From NCBI RefSeq assembly GCF_009184545.1, contig NZ_QJOW01000001.1, forward strand, positions 682,001-746,000: a stretch of DNA of 64,000 nt, read 5' to 3'. Positions 17,267 to 26,725 of the stretch are shown here, piece by piece; position 1 is the stretch's first letter, and the number at the start of each line of letters is the position of its first letter. Source of the stretch: Halosegnis rubeus (lineage in GTDB: Archaea; Halobacteriota; Halobacteria; Halobacteriales; Haloarculaceae). Both the position numbers and the translations under genes were made by a program. Under the pieces are notes generated by a model. The model was not told where the DNA came from. It did no database searches and was given only the letters and a program-made list of their open reading frames with translations.

Positions 17267-17836
17267 ATGGACCAACTCGCCGAGTCGCTCCACGACGCGC
17301 CGATTATCGAGAAGGACGGCTACCACTACTTCGTCCACCCCATCTCCGACGGCGTCCCGATGTTGGAGCCGTCGCTCCTGCGCGAGATCGTCATCCGCAT
17401 CATCCGGAAGGCGAACCTCGAAGACGTCGACAAGATCGTCACGCCCGCGGCGATGGGTATCCACATCTCCACGGCCGTCTCCCTGATGACCGACATCCCG
17501 CTCGTCGTCATCCGGAAACGGGAGTACGGGCTGGAAGGTGAGAAACCACTGTTCCAACAGACCGGCTACTCCGAGTCACAGATGTACATCAACGACGTGG
17601 ACGCCGGCGACAACGTGCTCGTGCTGGACGACGTACTCTCGACGGGCGGGACGCTCGCGGCCATCTGCGGTGCGCTCGACGACATCGACGCCGAGATTCA
17701 GGACGTCGTGGCCGTCATCAAGAAGGTCGGCGGCGAGAACAAGGTCGACGAGTCGCCGTACCACGTCAAGACCCTCATCAACGTCGACGTGGTGGACGGC
17801 GAGGTCGTCATCGTCGACGAGGACGGCGACGACTGA
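17267..17836 (+). CDS. hpt: Hypoxanthine/guanine phosphoribosyltransferase, archaeal type
   Basis: 189 residues. The PRPP-binding signature [13 protein letters not shown] (about residues 118-130) is intact, and the flexible-loop region [11 protein letters not shown] and the VTPAAMGIH segment match archaeal purine phosphoribosyltransferases. It salvages hypoxanthine and guanine (or adenine in some paralogues) to nucleotides in the cytoplasm. The ATG at 17267 is supported by a TATA-like box about 27 nt upstream. It is monocistronic, convergent with the next gene. Confidence 0.93.
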   Translation: MDQLAESLHDAPIIEKDGYHYFVHPISDGVPMLEPSLLREIVIRIIRKANLEDVDKIVTPAAMGIHISTAVSLMTDIPLVVIRKREYGLEGEKPLFQQTGYSESQMYINDVDAGDNVLVLDDVLSTGGTLAAICGALDDIDAEIQDVVAVIKKVGGENKVDESPYHVKTLINVDVVDGEVVIVDEDGDD

Positions 17837-17916
17837 CCGACTCGCGCCGCCTCGTGTGATTCGCGTCCGAGACTGGTGGTCGCTATAATTCCGGCAGTAG
17901 GGGGCGGCGAGACGCG

Positions 17917-19161
17917 TTACGCTTCGATGCCGTCGAACTTCTCTATCTCGATTGTCTCCTCCAAGAGCAGGTCCTTCTGGTCGGACACGTCGACCTGCTC
18001 TCGTGCGAGCTGTTTGAGCTTCGACTGCGGGGCGAGATCGCCGATGAGGACGCCGCCGACGACCTTGCCGTCCTTCAGGGCGACGCGCCGCCACTCCGTG
18101 TCGGAGTATTTCTTCTCGACCTCGTCGTCGCCGAGCGTCGGGTGACCGAAGGAGAGGAACGGGAAATCGAAGTGGGTAATCGAGTACGAGGAGACCCACT
18201 CGAACGTCTCGGACGGTTCGCCCCACTCGCCGAGCATGTTCTTGGCGGCGACGGAGCCCTGCTCCTTTGCCGACCCCCACGCGCCGTTCTGTGCGCGCTC
18301 GCCGAGCAGCACGTCGTGGAACTGCGTGATGTCGCCCGCGGCGTACACGTCCTCGACGTTCGTCTGCATGTGCTCGTCGGTGACGATGCCCCAGTCGAGT
18401 TCGATGTCGGTGTCGCGCAGGAACTCCGTGTTGAAATCCAGCCCGATGGCCGCGCCGACGAAGTCGGCCTTGAAGCGCTCGCCATTCGGGTCAACGGCGG
18501 CCGTGACGTGCCCGTCGTCGTCCGTCTCGAAGTGGTCGACGCCTGACTCGAAGACCGGCGTGACGTTCTTCTCCCGCAGGGCGTCGTGGATGATTTCGGC
18601 CCCCTCCGGCGAGAGCGCGTAGCGCCACCAGCACTCGCCGCGCATCAGGTAGTTCGCCTCCACGTCCTGTGCACCACAGATGGCCGCGAGGTCGATCCCA
18701 AGCAGTCCGGCACCGACGATGACGCCGTTTTCTGCCGCTTGTGCCCCCTCCTTGATGGCGCGGGCGTCCTCGAAGGTCCAGAAGTGCTCGATCCCCTCGA
18801 CGTCGGAGTTGTCGACGGGAAGTTGTGTCGGCGTCCCGCCCGTCGCGACGAGCAGCTTGTCGTACTCGTAGCTCCCGCCGGAGTGGGTCTCGACGCTGTG
18901 GCCGTCGGTGTCGACGGTCGTGACGTGGGTGTTCAACTGGAGGTCGATACCCCGCTCGCCGTACCAGTCAGGGCTGTGAATGGAGATGGGAGCCTCGGGC
19001 ATCCGGCCCTTTGCGAATTCCTTGATGAGAATCCGGTTGTACAGCGCCTCTCCCTCGTCGGTGATGACGGTGATGTCGGCGTCGGGTTCCGCATCGTGCA
19101 GTGTCTCCGCAGCGGAACTGCCGGCGATACCGTCGCCGATGATGACGTACGACGAACTCAT
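17917..19161 (-). CDS. NAD(P)/FAD-dependent oxidoreductase (nitrite-reductase-large/rubredoxin-reductase-like)
   Basis: 414 residues with two Rossmann motifs: FAD-binding IIGDGIAGSSAAE at the N-terminus and NAD(P)-binding VIVGAGLLGIDLAA in the middle. The second FAD motif reads VYAAGDITQF. This is the pyridine-nucleotide-disulfide fold without a visible CxxC, like rubredoxin/nitrite-reductase-type FAD proteins. Start: two ATGs are possible, 19161 (MSSSY) and 19170 (MYGM). A TATA-like TTTAGTGG about 26 nt upstream of 19161 favours the shorter form. The physiological acceptor is unknown. Confidence 0.87.
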   Translation of the reverse strand: MSSSYVIIGDGIAGSSAAETLHDAEPDADITVITDEGEALYNRILIKEFAKGRMPEAPISIHSPDWYGERGIDLQLNTHVTTVDTDGHSVETHSGGSYEYDKLLVATGGTPTQLPVDNSDVEGIEHFWTFEDARAIKEGAQAAENGVIVGAGLLGIDLAAICGAQDVEANYLMRGECWWRYALSPEGAEIIHDALREKNVTPVFESGVDHFETDDDGHVTAAVDPNGERFKADFVGAAIGLDFNTEFLRDTDIELDWGIVTDEHMQTNVEDVYAAGDITQFHDVLLGERAQNGAWGSAKEQGSVAAKNMLGEWGEPSETFEWVSSYSITHFDFPFLSFGHPTLGDDEVEKKYSDTEWRRVALKDGKVVGGVLIGDLAPQSKLKQLAREQVDVSDQKDLLLEETIEIEKFDGIEA

Positions 19162-19267
19162 ACCATACATTCGGTATCACCACTAAAGGGAATTGCTATC
19201 TTCGCGCGTCACGCGCGTCGTCGCGGCTCGCCGCTGGATTCAAACACACGCGAGACCAAACGGAGGC

Positions 19268-19867
19268 ATGAAACTCCGACAGAACGTCCGCCACTGGGCC
19301 GCGAAGAAGGCACTCACGACACCCGTCATCGGCGAGAAGGCACGCGCGAAGCTCGTCGATTTACACACCCGCATCTTCCTCGATAAGACGGACGAGTCCA
19401 ACCGCGACGAGCGGGAAGCCCACCTCGATGACTTCTTCGCCGCCACGATGGACACCTACGTCGCCGCCCTCGAAGCCGGCTTCACCGAGGCCGAGGCGCG
19501 TGAAGTCACCCACATTCAGGCGAACTTCGACTTCTTCAATCACGGCTGGGCGGAGATGATGGAGTTCCCCGGCGACGAACTGGAGGAGCACTACCGCCGC
19601 TACGAGTCGTTCTTCGCCGCACACACCATCACCATCGACGACCCGCTCGGTAATTTCCGACCCGTCGGCGGCATCGCCGATGCACCCGCCACACCCGAGG
19701 CGATGGAGGACGGTGCCTTCGAGAACGCGGTCGCCGGCTTCGCCGACGACGTGTATCTGGACGACGGCGAGCAGATTCAGAAGGGCGGCGACACCGAGGA
19801 GCCGGAAGACGTGTCACTGGAGCAGTCGCCGGGCGTCGCCGACGAGGACGCCCCTGCTGACGACTGA
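19268..19867 (+). CDS. Haloarchaeal protein of unknown function (DUF6149-like)
   Basis: 199 residues, mostly helical by composition, with a basic N-terminus (MKLRQNVRHWAAKKALTTPV) and a very acidic C-terminal tail of about 40 residues. A conserved-looking core contains HIQANFDFFNHGWAEMMEFP. No membrane helix or enzyme motif. I recall similar proteins as DUF6149 in haloarchaea; function unknown. The start at 19268 removes an unlikely basic extension encoded upstream. It is convergent with the FAD amine-oxidase-like gene. Confidence 0.8.
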   Translation: MKLRQNVRHWAAKKALTTPVIGEKARAKLVDLHTRIFLDKTDESNRDEREAHLDDFFAATMDTYVAALEAGFTEAEAREVTHIQANFDFFNHGWAEMMEFPGDELEEHYRRYESFFAAHTITIDDPLGNFRPVGGIADAPATPEAMEDGAFENAVAGFADDVYLDDGEQIQKGGDTEEPEDVSLEQSPGVADEDAPADD

Positions 19868-19884
19868 GCCGACGACGCTCCGTT

Positions 19885-21198
19885 CTATTCTTCTAACAGC
19901 GCGTCAGCCGCCGCGTAGCCAGCCTCGATTCCGCCGTTGAGCGACCGTTCCGGGTACTGTGCACGCGAGGCCATCCCCGCGTAGTAGATGCTGTCGGCGA
20001 TGTCGCCAGCCAAATCGTAGGGGACCACCATATCGAGATAGCCACGCTCGTAGATGGGTGCGGTGCGGGGATTGCGAGCAATCTCCATCCAGTTCACGGA
20101 GTCGCGGTCGAACTCCGGAAACATGTCCTCGATGCCGCCGAGCCAGCGGTCACGAATCTCGTCGTCCGAAAGCTGCCACAGCTCTTCGTCCTGACTCTGG
20201 ATGTAGCTCGCACAGTAGAGCAGACGTTCGCCGCCGTAGCGCTCTGGCGAGACGAAGTTCGTGTGCTCGATGAGCGCGCCGAAGGGTGCCTCGTCGGCGA
20301 TGTTGAGCCAGTAGGTGTCCGTCACCGGTTCGTCCATCCCGACGACGGCACACACCGATCCCTGGAACTCGATGTCACACTCGTAGCCGGTCCAGCGTTC
20401 GAGCAGGTGGGGCATCGTCGTGACGACCACGTCGTCGACGGCGTGTTCGGTCGCCGTCCCGCCCTGCTCGATGGTGAGTGACTGGACGGACTCGCCGAAG
20501 TCGATATCCTGGACCCGCGCGCCGGTCTCGACGTTCTCGCGGCCGACCGCCTCCACGAGCGCGTCCACGAGCACGGCGAAGCTCCCGTCGAAGTAGCCGA
20601 GCTTCTCGCCTTTCAGCAGGTCGCGCTCACCGCGGAACTGGATGCGGCCGAGCAGCCACGCCGCAGACACGTCCTCTTTGCGCGAGCCGAACTTCGCACG
20701 CAGGAGTGGTTCGAAGAAGAAATCGTAGACCCCCTGCGTCGTGTGTTCGAGCAGGAACTCCTTGATGGGAACGTGCTCGTAGGCTTCGAGGTCGTCGTAG
20801 CTGTCGAAACTGGGAATGCCGCCACGTACGTCAACCCCGAGCGTGAGCATGCCGAGCCGGAACTTGTCGTGGAAGCTCAGGTGCGGGTAGGCGGCGATCT
20901 CCCACGCCGTGTTCAGGGGATGGACGACGCCGTCGACGTAGTAGGAGTCGTGGCCCCACAGCCAGTCCAGTCGGTCGTCGACGCCGAGTTCTTCGGCCAA
21001 CTCGACGATCGTCTCCTCCGTGGCAGAGAGGTGGTGATAGTACGCCTCGATGGGGTCGCCCTCGGTCTCGTAGGTGGCCGCCAACCCGCCGACGGTGTCG
21101 GACGCCTCGAAGACGGTCGGGTCGTGGCCGGCCTGCTGGAGGCGGTACGCCGCGGCGAGCCCGGCGATACCACCGCCGACGACAGCAATCATACCCAT
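19885..21198 (-). CDS. FAD-dependent amine oxidase / protoporphyrinogen-oxidase-like protein
   Basis: 437 residues. The N-terminus reads [21 protein letters not shown], an FAD dinucleotide-binding motif, followed by the VGGLAATY-type GG motif of amine oxidases, desaturases and HemG/HemY-like enzymes. The C-terminal FAD contact is seen in [23 protein letters not shown]. Haloarchaeal genomes place such enzymes in carotenoid or glycan (UDP-galactopyranose-mutase-like) roles; the substrate cannot be told here. ATGs at 21198 and 21192 are nearly equivalent starts. Confidence 0.85.
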   Translation of the reverse strand: MGMIAVVGGGIAGLAAAYRLQQAGHDPTVFEASDTVGGLAATYETEGDPIEAYYHHLSATEETIVELAEELGVDDRLDWLWGHDSYYVDGVVHPLNTAWEIAAYPHLSFHDKFRLGMLTLGVDVRGGIPSFDSYDDLEAYEHVPIKEFLLEHTTQGVYDFFFEPLLRAKFGSRKEDVSAAWLLGRIQFRGERDLLKGEKLGYFDGSFAVLVDALVEAVGRENVETGARVQDIDFGESVQSLTIEQGGTATEHAVDDVVVTTMPHLLERWTGYECDIEFQGSVCAVVGMDEPVTDTYWLNIADEAPFGALIEHTNFVSPERYGGERLLYCASYIQSQDEELWQLSDDEIRDRWLGGIEDMFPEFDRDSVNWMEIARNPRTAPIYERGYLDMVVPYDLAGDIADSIYYAGMASRAQYPERSLNGGIEAGYAAADALLEE

Positions 21199-21252
21199 AC
21201 TTCGGAGTCTGTGGTATGGGTCTTTCCATCGTTCTGGCGACCGTAGCTTGAA

Positions 21253-21262
21253 ACGCTTATAC
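21253..21262 (+). promoter_or_regulatory. TATA box of the DUF2150-like gene
   Basis: The sequence ACGCTTATAC lies about 27 nt before the ATG at 21287, the spacing of a haloarchaeal TATA box for a leaderless mRNA. Similar CTTATAC boxes precede the genes at 21964 and 24356, making a consistent local promoter style. Confidence 0.6.
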
Positions 21263-21286
21263 CGCTGGCTGTGTGACTGCGGAGAC

Positions 21287-21892
21287 ATGAGCACCGACGA
21301 GAGCGCCGAGGGCGACAGAGAGTTACCAGAGGAGTTCTACAGCGAGGAGCGGTGGAACAACTGGCTCACCCGACTCGAAGACGAGGATATCGACCCCGAA
21401 AACGAGGACTCCGCCCGGCTCCTGTTGAACCTGCAGGACGACGCGGCCATCGCCGTCGCGAAGATCATCACGGCCTACCGCGATGACCTGCTCGACGAGG
21501 ACGAGGCGCTCGACGAGCTCGAAGCGTTCGCCGCCGTCGTCCTCGACGACGTGGCTATCGACGATGAGGACAAGGCGATGCTCGTCGACTCCGTCCAGAT
21601 GGCGCTCCACTGCGTCGCCGCCTCCGCCGAGGCGTTCGTCGTCAGCGGCACCCCAGAGGAGGGAACCGTCGCGGCCAACATCCAAGCAGCCGTCGACGCC
21701 GAGGCCGACGAGGAGTTCGACACCGCGTTCAACTACTGTGCCCAGGCCGGCACGCTCGTCATCGACGGCACCGACACCGACGTGAGCAGCATCGCCGCCG
21801 ACCTCGAGTACGGCTACGTCGCCGAGTGGGTCAACGGCCTCGACTCCCTGCAGGACGCGCTCTCGGACCCCGAGCTCGTCGAGGAAGCCTGA
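21287..21892 (+). CDS. DUF2150-like archaeal protein
   Basis: 201 residues, strongly acidic, almost all helical by composition and without membrane segments. The sequence begins with a disordered acidic stretch, then [23 protein letters not shown]. It resembles the archaeal DUF2150 family (recalled, not searched), found in haloarchaea and methanogens; biochemical role unknown. The start at 21287 is supported by a CTTATAC TATA box 27 nt upstream; a longer in-frame extension to 21074 would be antisense to the preceding gene and is rejected. Confidence 0.82.
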   Translation: MSTDESAEGDRELPEEFYSEERWNNWLTRLEDEDIDPENEDSARLLLNLQDDAAIAVAKIITAYRDDLLDEDEALDELEAFAAVVLDDVAIDDEDKAMLVDSVQMALHCVAASAEAFVVSGTPEEGTVAANIQAAVDAEADEEFDTAFNYCAQAGTLVIDGTDTDVSSIAADLEYGYVAEWVNGLDSLQDALSDPELVEEA

Positions 21893-21928
21893 GCCGGTCG
21901 CCGTTCCCCGACGACTGACCCCACGACG

Positions 21929-21936
21929 CTTATACG
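21929..21936 (+). promoter_or_regulatory. TATA box of the pilin-like gene
   Basis: CTTATACG is centred about 32 nt before the ATG at 21964, giving a predicted leader of only a few nucleotides. Confidence 0.55.
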
Positions 21937-21963
21937 TCCGTATCGCGAACCAGTACCATCTGT

Positions 21964-23721
21964 ATGTTCCGGGATGATACACGGGGCCAGTCGGTCCAGG
22001 TCGGCGTTATCATCCTGTTCGCATTCGCGATTATCGCCTTCGCTTCCTATCAGGCAGTCATCGTCCCACAGCAGAACCAGCAGGTCGAGCTCGACCACAA
22101 TCAGGCAGTCCAGCGCGACATCGCCGACACGCGCAACACCATCGTCCGTGCCGCCAACGCGGGCGAGAACGGCGCATCCTCAATCCAACTCGGCGAGAAC
22201 TTCCCCGTCCGCATCTTCGCACTCAACGCTCCGTCGGCGAACGGTCGGTTCGCGACGACCGACCGCGGCGATATCACGGTGACCAACAGCGACGGCAACG
22301 TCTGTCCCGGTCCCGATCAGACGGTTCGCGCGAGCTACACGCCCAACTACAGCTACTACAACAACGCGCCGACGACGAAGTACGAGAACACGTTTGTGTT
22401 CAACGAGTTCGACGACGGGACCGAACGCGTTCAGACGCGTGCCCGACTGCTGTTCGGTGAGGACGGCCCTAGCACTACCAACAATAATGAGAACGGCGTC
22501 GTGAATCTCGTCGCGCTGTTCGGTGACACCCAACAGTCGGGCACCGAGTCGATTTCCGTTGACCTCTACAGCGGGACGACGAGTAGCCAGACCGTCACCG
22601 ACCCCGTAGTCACGCTCCCGACGAGTGCGGAGGCACCGACGTGGGCAGAAGCCCTCGGCTACGATTCGGTGTCTGACCTCGAAGGTGCGCCCGGCGTTGA
22701 CAGCCTCTCGGTCGCGAGCGGCGAGGTAACAATCGACCTCGCCGGCGACTACGACATCGTCTGTACGGAGGTCGGGATGGATTCGACGCCGCCGAGCGGG
22801 CTCGCCGCTATCGCACCGATTCCGGGTGGCGGCGGTGGTGGTGGAGGCGGCGGTGGTGGCGGTGGTGGTGACCCCGGAAGTGGCGGCTCTGGACCGATCA
22901 TTCCGACGTTCGAGCTTGATATCAGCCAAACGGACAGGTCGAAGCTTACTATCAGTGACTTGGAGGTCACTGACACCGATAGCGGATTGGAAAGCGTTGA
23001 CATCACCGTCGAGCCAATCGATGGGAGTGGGAAATCCGGGACATTCTCCGCCGGTGACCTCGGTGGACAAACGACATTCTCCAGATCGAACCTGGAGGTT
23101 CAGCCGGATAGCGGCAACTACGCAAATAAAGAGGACTACATCGTGACCGTCACCGGAACGGCGGTTGATGGCGATACGGTGACATTATCACGGGAGTTCA
23201 ACCCGAGTGACGGCACCATCAACACCTTCCTCGAAACCGACGACGGTGATGCGAACACCGCGCCGACTGCGATTGATCTTGAGATAGATGACAGTTACGA
23301 CGGTGAGTACGCAGCGGCGAAAATCGGCATAGTAAACACCCGGGGAAACACGCAGATTGACGAGATAGTTTCACTAAACACCGACGTCAGTGCCAGCGCT
23401 GCGAGCCGATTAGATGTCTCCGACTACGTCAACAAAGGTGACGATAGCTACGGGATTGTTGCGTACTTCGACGGTAATAACAATGCTGGGAAAATCGTCC
23501 AGAATCCTGTCGAGCTCGGTCAGTCCGTCGAGTTCGATCAGAAAGGAGATATCGATTCGGATAGCGGTGTCGTCCTCAAGCTGAACGAATTCCAAGACTC
23601 GGGTGGAGCGCCCGTCAATCTGGAAGGTAGAACAGTAACTCTCGTTATCGAGTTCGAGTCCAACGGGAATCGGTACAGAGAAGAGATCACGGCAGGGCTT
23701 GATCAAAGTGAGCAGGCATAG
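21964..23721 (+). CDS. Large type IV pilin-like secreted protein with poly-glycine hinge
   Basis: 585 residues. A short N-terminus with DDTRGQS precedes a hydrophobic segment (about residues 11-33, VQVGVIILFAFAIIAFASY), the layout of class III (pilin/archaellin) signal peptides in haloarchaea. The ectodomain is Asn/Thr/Ser-rich with many N-glycosylation-like sequons. Fifteen consecutive glycines (residues 288-302) split it into two halves; the second half looks beta-rich (repeated short strands, TVTLSREF, VTLVIEFES). Codon use after the glycine tract is noticeably more AT-rich than before it, suggesting a separately acquired C-terminal domain. Followed after 7 bases by a second pilin-like gene. 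Confidence 0.8.
   Translation: MFRDDTRGQSVQVGVIILFAFAIIAFASYQAVIVPQQNQQVELDHNQAVQRDIADTRNTIVRAANAGENGASSIQLGENFPVRIFALNAPSANGRFATTDRGDITVTNSDGNVCPGPDQTVRASYTPNYSYYNNAPTTKYENTFVFNEFDDGTERVQTRARLLFGEDGPSTTNNNENGVVNLVALFGDTQQSGTESISVDLYSGTTSSQTVTDPVVTLPTSAEAPTWAEALGYDSVSDLEGAPGVDSLSVASGEVTIDLAGDYDIVCTEVGMDSTPPSGLAAIAPIPGGGGGGGGGGGGGGGDPGSGGSGPIIPTFELDISQTDRSKLTISDLEVTDTDSGLESVDITVEPIDGSGKSGTFSAGDLGGQTTFSRSNLEVQPDSGNYANKEDYIVTVTGTAVDGDTVTLSREFNPSDGTINTFLETDDGDANTAPTAIDLEIDDSYDGEYAAAKIGIVNTRGNTQIDEIVSLNTDVSASAASRLDVSDYVNKGDDSYGIVAYFDGNNNAGKIVQNPVELGQSVEFDQKGDIDSDSGVVLKLNEFQDSGGAPVNLEGRTVTLVIEFESNGNRYREEITAGLDQSEQA
22825..22869 (+). repeat. Poly-glycine (GGN)15 codon tract
   Basis: Fifteen consecutive GGN codons, mainly GGT and GGC with one GGA, encode an uninterrupted glycine hinge in the pilin-like protein. 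Such a run can change length by slippage or recombination. Confidence 0.95.
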
Positions 23722-23728
23722 CGAGGGT

Positions 23729-24307
23729 ATGAACTCTCGTGCACAGTCCTCGACCATCGGTCCAATCCTCCTCATGGGGGTGTTCGTCACGGTCGGGGTA
23801 GTCGCCGGTGGCGCGGTCGTCACGAACGTCGTCGATCAAGGTCTCGACGCCGAGGCGAACGTCAACGCCGAAATCGAGGGAGGCGAGCTTACGCTCACCC
23901 ACATGGGTGGAGATAGCGTACAGGCTGACGAACTACAACTGTTAGTCCGGGCCAACACAACGACCGAGATTCAGCTCACCAGTGGAACGCTAAACGGGGT
24001 AGAACTGCCCGAACAGACGGACGAGACGTTCAGCGCGGGCAACGTGTGGCGCGGGGACCTCGCTACCTTGACTGAGTTCCCACCTGAACAGTTGGAATCG
24101 AGCATCTCGGTCCGATTCATCACCGACAGCGGTGACGTGCTCGCGTCGATATCGACGATTGAGGAGGTTGTCCCGACGCTCACGCCGGATACGTACGTCC
24201 CCGGCGAGACATCGACAGCGACTCCGACGCCGGAGTCTACGTCAACGGAAGAAGAGGAAGAAGAGGAAGAAGAGGAAGAAGAGGAAGAATACATTTTCGA
24301 CTACTGA
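23729..24307 (+). CDS. Type IV pilin-like protein with poly-glutamate C-terminal tail
   Basis: 192 residues. N-terminus MNSRAQSSTIGPILLMGVFVTVGVVAGGAVV is a class III signal/pilin N-domain (polar head, then hydrophobic helix); processing by the archaeal prepilin peptidase is expected. The ectodomain is beta-rich and short. The C-terminus is a Thr/Pro-rich stretch, fourteen consecutive glutamates and YIFDY. The ATG at 23729 is used since it directly begins the pilin head; the 23699 alternative adds unrelated residues and overlaps the upstream gene. Probably co-transcribed with the large pilin-like gene as minor surface components. Confidence 0.78.
   Translation: MNSRAQSSTIGPILLMGVFVTVGVVAGGAVVTNVVDQGLDAEANVNAEIEGGELTLTHMGGDSVQADELQLLVRANTTTEIQLTSGTLNGVELPEQTDETFSAGNVWRGDLATLTEFPPEQLESSISVRFITDSGDVLASISTIEEVVPTLTPDTYVPGETSTATPTPESTSTEEEEEEEEEEEEEEYIFDY
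24248..24289 (+). repeat. 9-bp tandem repeat GAAGAAGAG encoding poly-Glu
   Basis: Four perfect copies of GAAGAAGAG (24248-24283) followed by GAAGAA encode fourteen glutamates near the C-terminus of the pilin-like protein. The 9-bp unit preserves frame on gain or loss of copies. Confidence 0.95.
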
Positions 24308-24328
24308 CGAACTCGCCGTCGTCAGACC

Positions 24329-24336
24329 CTTATACC
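24329..24336 (+). promoter_or_regulatory. TATA box of the HMG-CoA synthase gene
   Basis: CTTATACC centred about 24 nt before the ATG at 24356 implies a leaderless transcript separate from the pilin-like genes. Confidence 0.6.
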
Positions 24337-24355
24337 TGCTCTCCGAGCGAGAGGT

Positions 24356-25693
24356 ATGATCGATGTCGGAATCGACGCGGCGGAAATCTGGACCGGCAAG
24401 CTCAAACTCGACTTAGCGGAGACGTTCGCGCCTGAGAAGGGCGACGACCCCGGCAAGTACACCAAGGGACTGGGGCTGTACGAGTCCTCGTTCCCGGACA
24501 CGTACGAGGATATCGTCACGATGGGCGCGAACGCCTCGAAGCGGCTGATGGAGCGTAACGACCTCGAACCCGACGATATCGGGCGTATCGACGTGGCGAC
24601 GGAGTCGTCGTTCGACAACTCCAAGCCGATTTCGACGTACATCGCAGGCTGTCTCGAACAGACCTTCGACGGCGACTTCCACCACGCCAACAAGGGCGAA
24701 CGGAAGTTCGCCTGTGTCGCAGGGACGCAGGCAATCGACGACGCGTACAACTGGATTCGGGCGGGTCGGAATCGCGGGCGGGCGGCCATCGTCGTCGCGA
24801 CGGACACGGCACTCTACGCGCGCGGTGACCCCGGCGAGGCGACACAGGGTGCCGGTGCGGTCGCCATGCTCATCTCCGAGGACCCGTCGCTGGTGACGCT
24901 GTCGGACGAGCAGGGGTACGGCAGTGCCGACGAGACGGACTTCCTGAAGCCGAACCAGCAGTTCCCGAGCGTCGACGGCAAGCGCTCCGTGCAGGTGTAT
25001 CTCGCGCGGATGCGCGAGGCCGTAGAGGATTACGAGTCCGTCGCGGGCGAGATACACCCCGACGACTTTGTGTACGCGCCGTTCCACACCCCGTTCCCGG
25101 GGATGGTCCGGAAGGCCGCCCTGCTCGCGTACCGGCACATCACCCGCGACACGGAGATCGAGGAGGCGTTGGCCGAACAGATCGGCATGCAGCCCCGCGA
25201 AGCCGAGTTCGACGACGAGGAGACGTTCCTCGATGCCGTCAGCGACTACACCGACGAACTGAAAGAGACGACTCGGTATCAGGAGTGGTACGAGGCGACT
25301 ATCGACCCGACGCTCGACATCGCTCGCCACGTCGGGAACTGGTACACCGGCTCGGTCCACGTCGCGCGGCTGGCGGCCCTCAAGCGCGCCCACGAGGCGG
25401 GGCGTGACATGACCGACGAGCGGTTGTTCGTCGCTTCCTACGGCTCCGGCGCGCAGGCGGAGGTTCACCACGAGACCGTCCAGGAGGGGTGGAAAGAGGA
25501 AATCACACAGCTCAACATCGACGAGCAGGTCGAGGCGCGCTACGACCTCGATTTCGCCGAGTACGAGACGGTCCACGACGCCCACGACCACTCCAAGGAC
25601 CGCGATTACGAGGAGTTCACGGCACCGGACGCGGAGTTCGTCTTCGACGGCTGGGGACGGATGGGCGAGCGCAAGTACCGCTACGTCGAGTGA
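24356..25693 (+). CDS. hmgB: Hydroxymethylglutaryl-CoA synthase
   Basis: 445 residues, thiolase-fold enzyme condensing acetyl-CoA with acetoacetyl-CoA to HMG-CoA, the committed branch toward mevalonate and archaeal isoprenoid lipids. The nucleophile Cys is in KFACVAGTQAI (about residue 122), the general-acid Glu region in VATESSFDNSKP, and the substrate His in PFHTPFPGM. The sequence GSGAQAEVHHE near the C-terminus matches the family's GSG loop. Length is that of the eukaryote-like haloarchaeal enzyme. A TATA box lies immediately upstream. Confidence 0.95.
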   Translation: MIDVGIDAAEIWTGKLKLDLAETFAPEKGDDPGKYTKGLGLYESSFPDTYEDIVTMGANASKRLMERNDLEPDDIGRIDVATESSFDNSKPISTYIAGCLEQTFDGDFHHANKGERKFACVAGTQAIDDAYNWIRAGRNRGRAAIVVATDTALYARGDPGEATQGAGAVAMLISEDPSLVTLSDEQGYGSADETDFLKPNQQFPSVDGKRSVQVYLARMREAVEDYESVAGEIHPDDFVYAPFHTPFPGMVRKAALLAYRHITRDTEIEEALAEQIGMQPREAEFDDEETFLDAVSDYTDELKETTRYQEWYEATIDPTLDIARHVGNWYTGSVHVARLAALKRAHEAGRDMTDERLFVASYGSGAQAEVHHETVQEGWKEEITQLNIDEQVEARYDLDFAEYETVHDAHDHSKDRDYEEFTAPDAEFVFDGWGRMGERKYRYVE

Positions 25694-25736
25694 GCACAAG
25701 GCGTAGAACTATACTCCCTCGGTTGTATCGCCGGAT

Positions 25737-25970
25737 ATGGACGACGCAGAGTACGAGGAGTTCATCTCGTCGGTCACGCCGATCGAATCGGCCGACGGCA
25801 TCGACAGCTACCGAAACACCGTCGCGATGGCCTGTCCGGCCTGCGACGAGCCGTTCGACGACGCAGTGGTCTGTACGGACGAGTACAACAGCCTCGAACT
25901 CTCACTCGAACTCGATCTGTGTGTCACCACCCACGAGGGCGACGCCGTCATCTTCACGCACAAACCCTAG
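25737..25970 (+). CDS. Small CxxC protein of unknown function (DUF7385-like)
   Basis: 77 acidic residues with a single CPAC pair and further cysteines (VVCTDEY, LDLCVTT), which could form a small zinc- or disulfide-stabilised fold. The sequence pattern resembles short haloarchaeal proteins annotated as DUF7385 or 'flagella cluster protein' (weak recollection). It starts 43 bases after hmgB on the same strand and its last four bases overlap the stop of the convergent regulator gene. Confidence 0.65.
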   Translation: MDDAEYEEFISSVTPIESADGIDSYRNTVAMACPACDEPFDDAVVCTDEYNSLELSLELDLCVTTHEGDAVIFTHKP

Positions 25971-26674
25971 GGAAGCCCGCGGAGGGTGTCCAACACGTCA
26001 TCGAGCGGTTCGTCGGTCACCGCGAGCGAGTAGCCGTCGGTCTTTGCCAGCGCCGGCGCGTGCTCCCACAGTTCCTCCTCCGACAGCCCGTGGAGCACGA
26101 CCGCCGTCGGCGTCGGCGTGACGACCCGCTGTGCGACCAGCGGTCCCTCGCCGCGCGTCACGTCCGAGAAGACGAGCGCTCGGTTCGTGGACTGGCCGTA
26201 GAGGCGATAGAACTCCTCGCTCGACAGCCGGGAGATGGCCGCGATGGAGTTGATGACGGTGTGGCCGGCGACGGTGTGGTCGCTTCCCCCCACGACCTCG
26301 GTCGCGCCGATGGCCGAGTAGAACCGCCGCAGCGGGACGGTCGTCGGATACTCCCGGAGGTCGTGGACGATATCGGAGTCGAACCCGGCAGAGAGCACGC
26401 GAGCGAACTGGCGGAGTCTGTCCCCGCCCCGCGCCGCGTCGATATCGAGCAGGCCGTCGACGAACCGGCGCACGATGCCGACGCCAGGGGAGTCGCGCCG
26501 CCCGGACTCGTAGTCGGAGACGACCGACGGCGACACGTCGAGTTCGTCGGCGAGCGTCGAGCCGGTCACGTCGAACTCCTCGCGCCACTTGCGTAGGGTC
26601 GCACCCGGCTCGTCGCTCATCGTCACCTCGCCGGCGATGTGGGTGGCGAGCCGTTGGCGCGTCGTGTCGTCCAT
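25967..26674 (-). CDS. HTH transcriptional regulator, COG1709-like
   Basis: 235 residues. A Cro/CI-type helix-turn-helix (about residues 28-58) contains TGSTLADELDVSPSVVSDYESGRR. The C-terminal part (about 95-235) is an alpha/beta domain with PLRRFYSAIGATEVV and RALVFSDVTRGEGP, the pattern of archaeal COG1709 regulators whose ligand is unknown. The ATG at 26674 is used; upstream in-frame residues are low-quality and overlap the divergent hydrolase gene. It is divergent from the membrane hydrolase pair, 51 bases apart, so it may regulate them (inference). Confidence 0.85.
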   Translation of the reverse strand: MDDTTRQRLATHIAGEVTMSDEPGATLRKWREEFDVTGSTLADELDVSPSVVSDYESGRRDSPGVGIVRRFVDGLLDIDAARGGDRLRQFARVLSAGFDSDIVHDLREYPTTVPLRRFYSAIGATEVVGGSDHTVAGHTVINSIAAISRLSSEEFYRLYGQSTNRALVFSDVTRGEGPLVAQRVVTPTPTAVVLHGLSEEELWEHAPALAKTDGYSLAVTDEPLDDVLDTLRGLP

Positions 26675-26725
26675 GCCTCCCTCTCCGTCCGGACGCTTAT
26701 TGCGGTTCCGCACCCAGCCGTGGCA

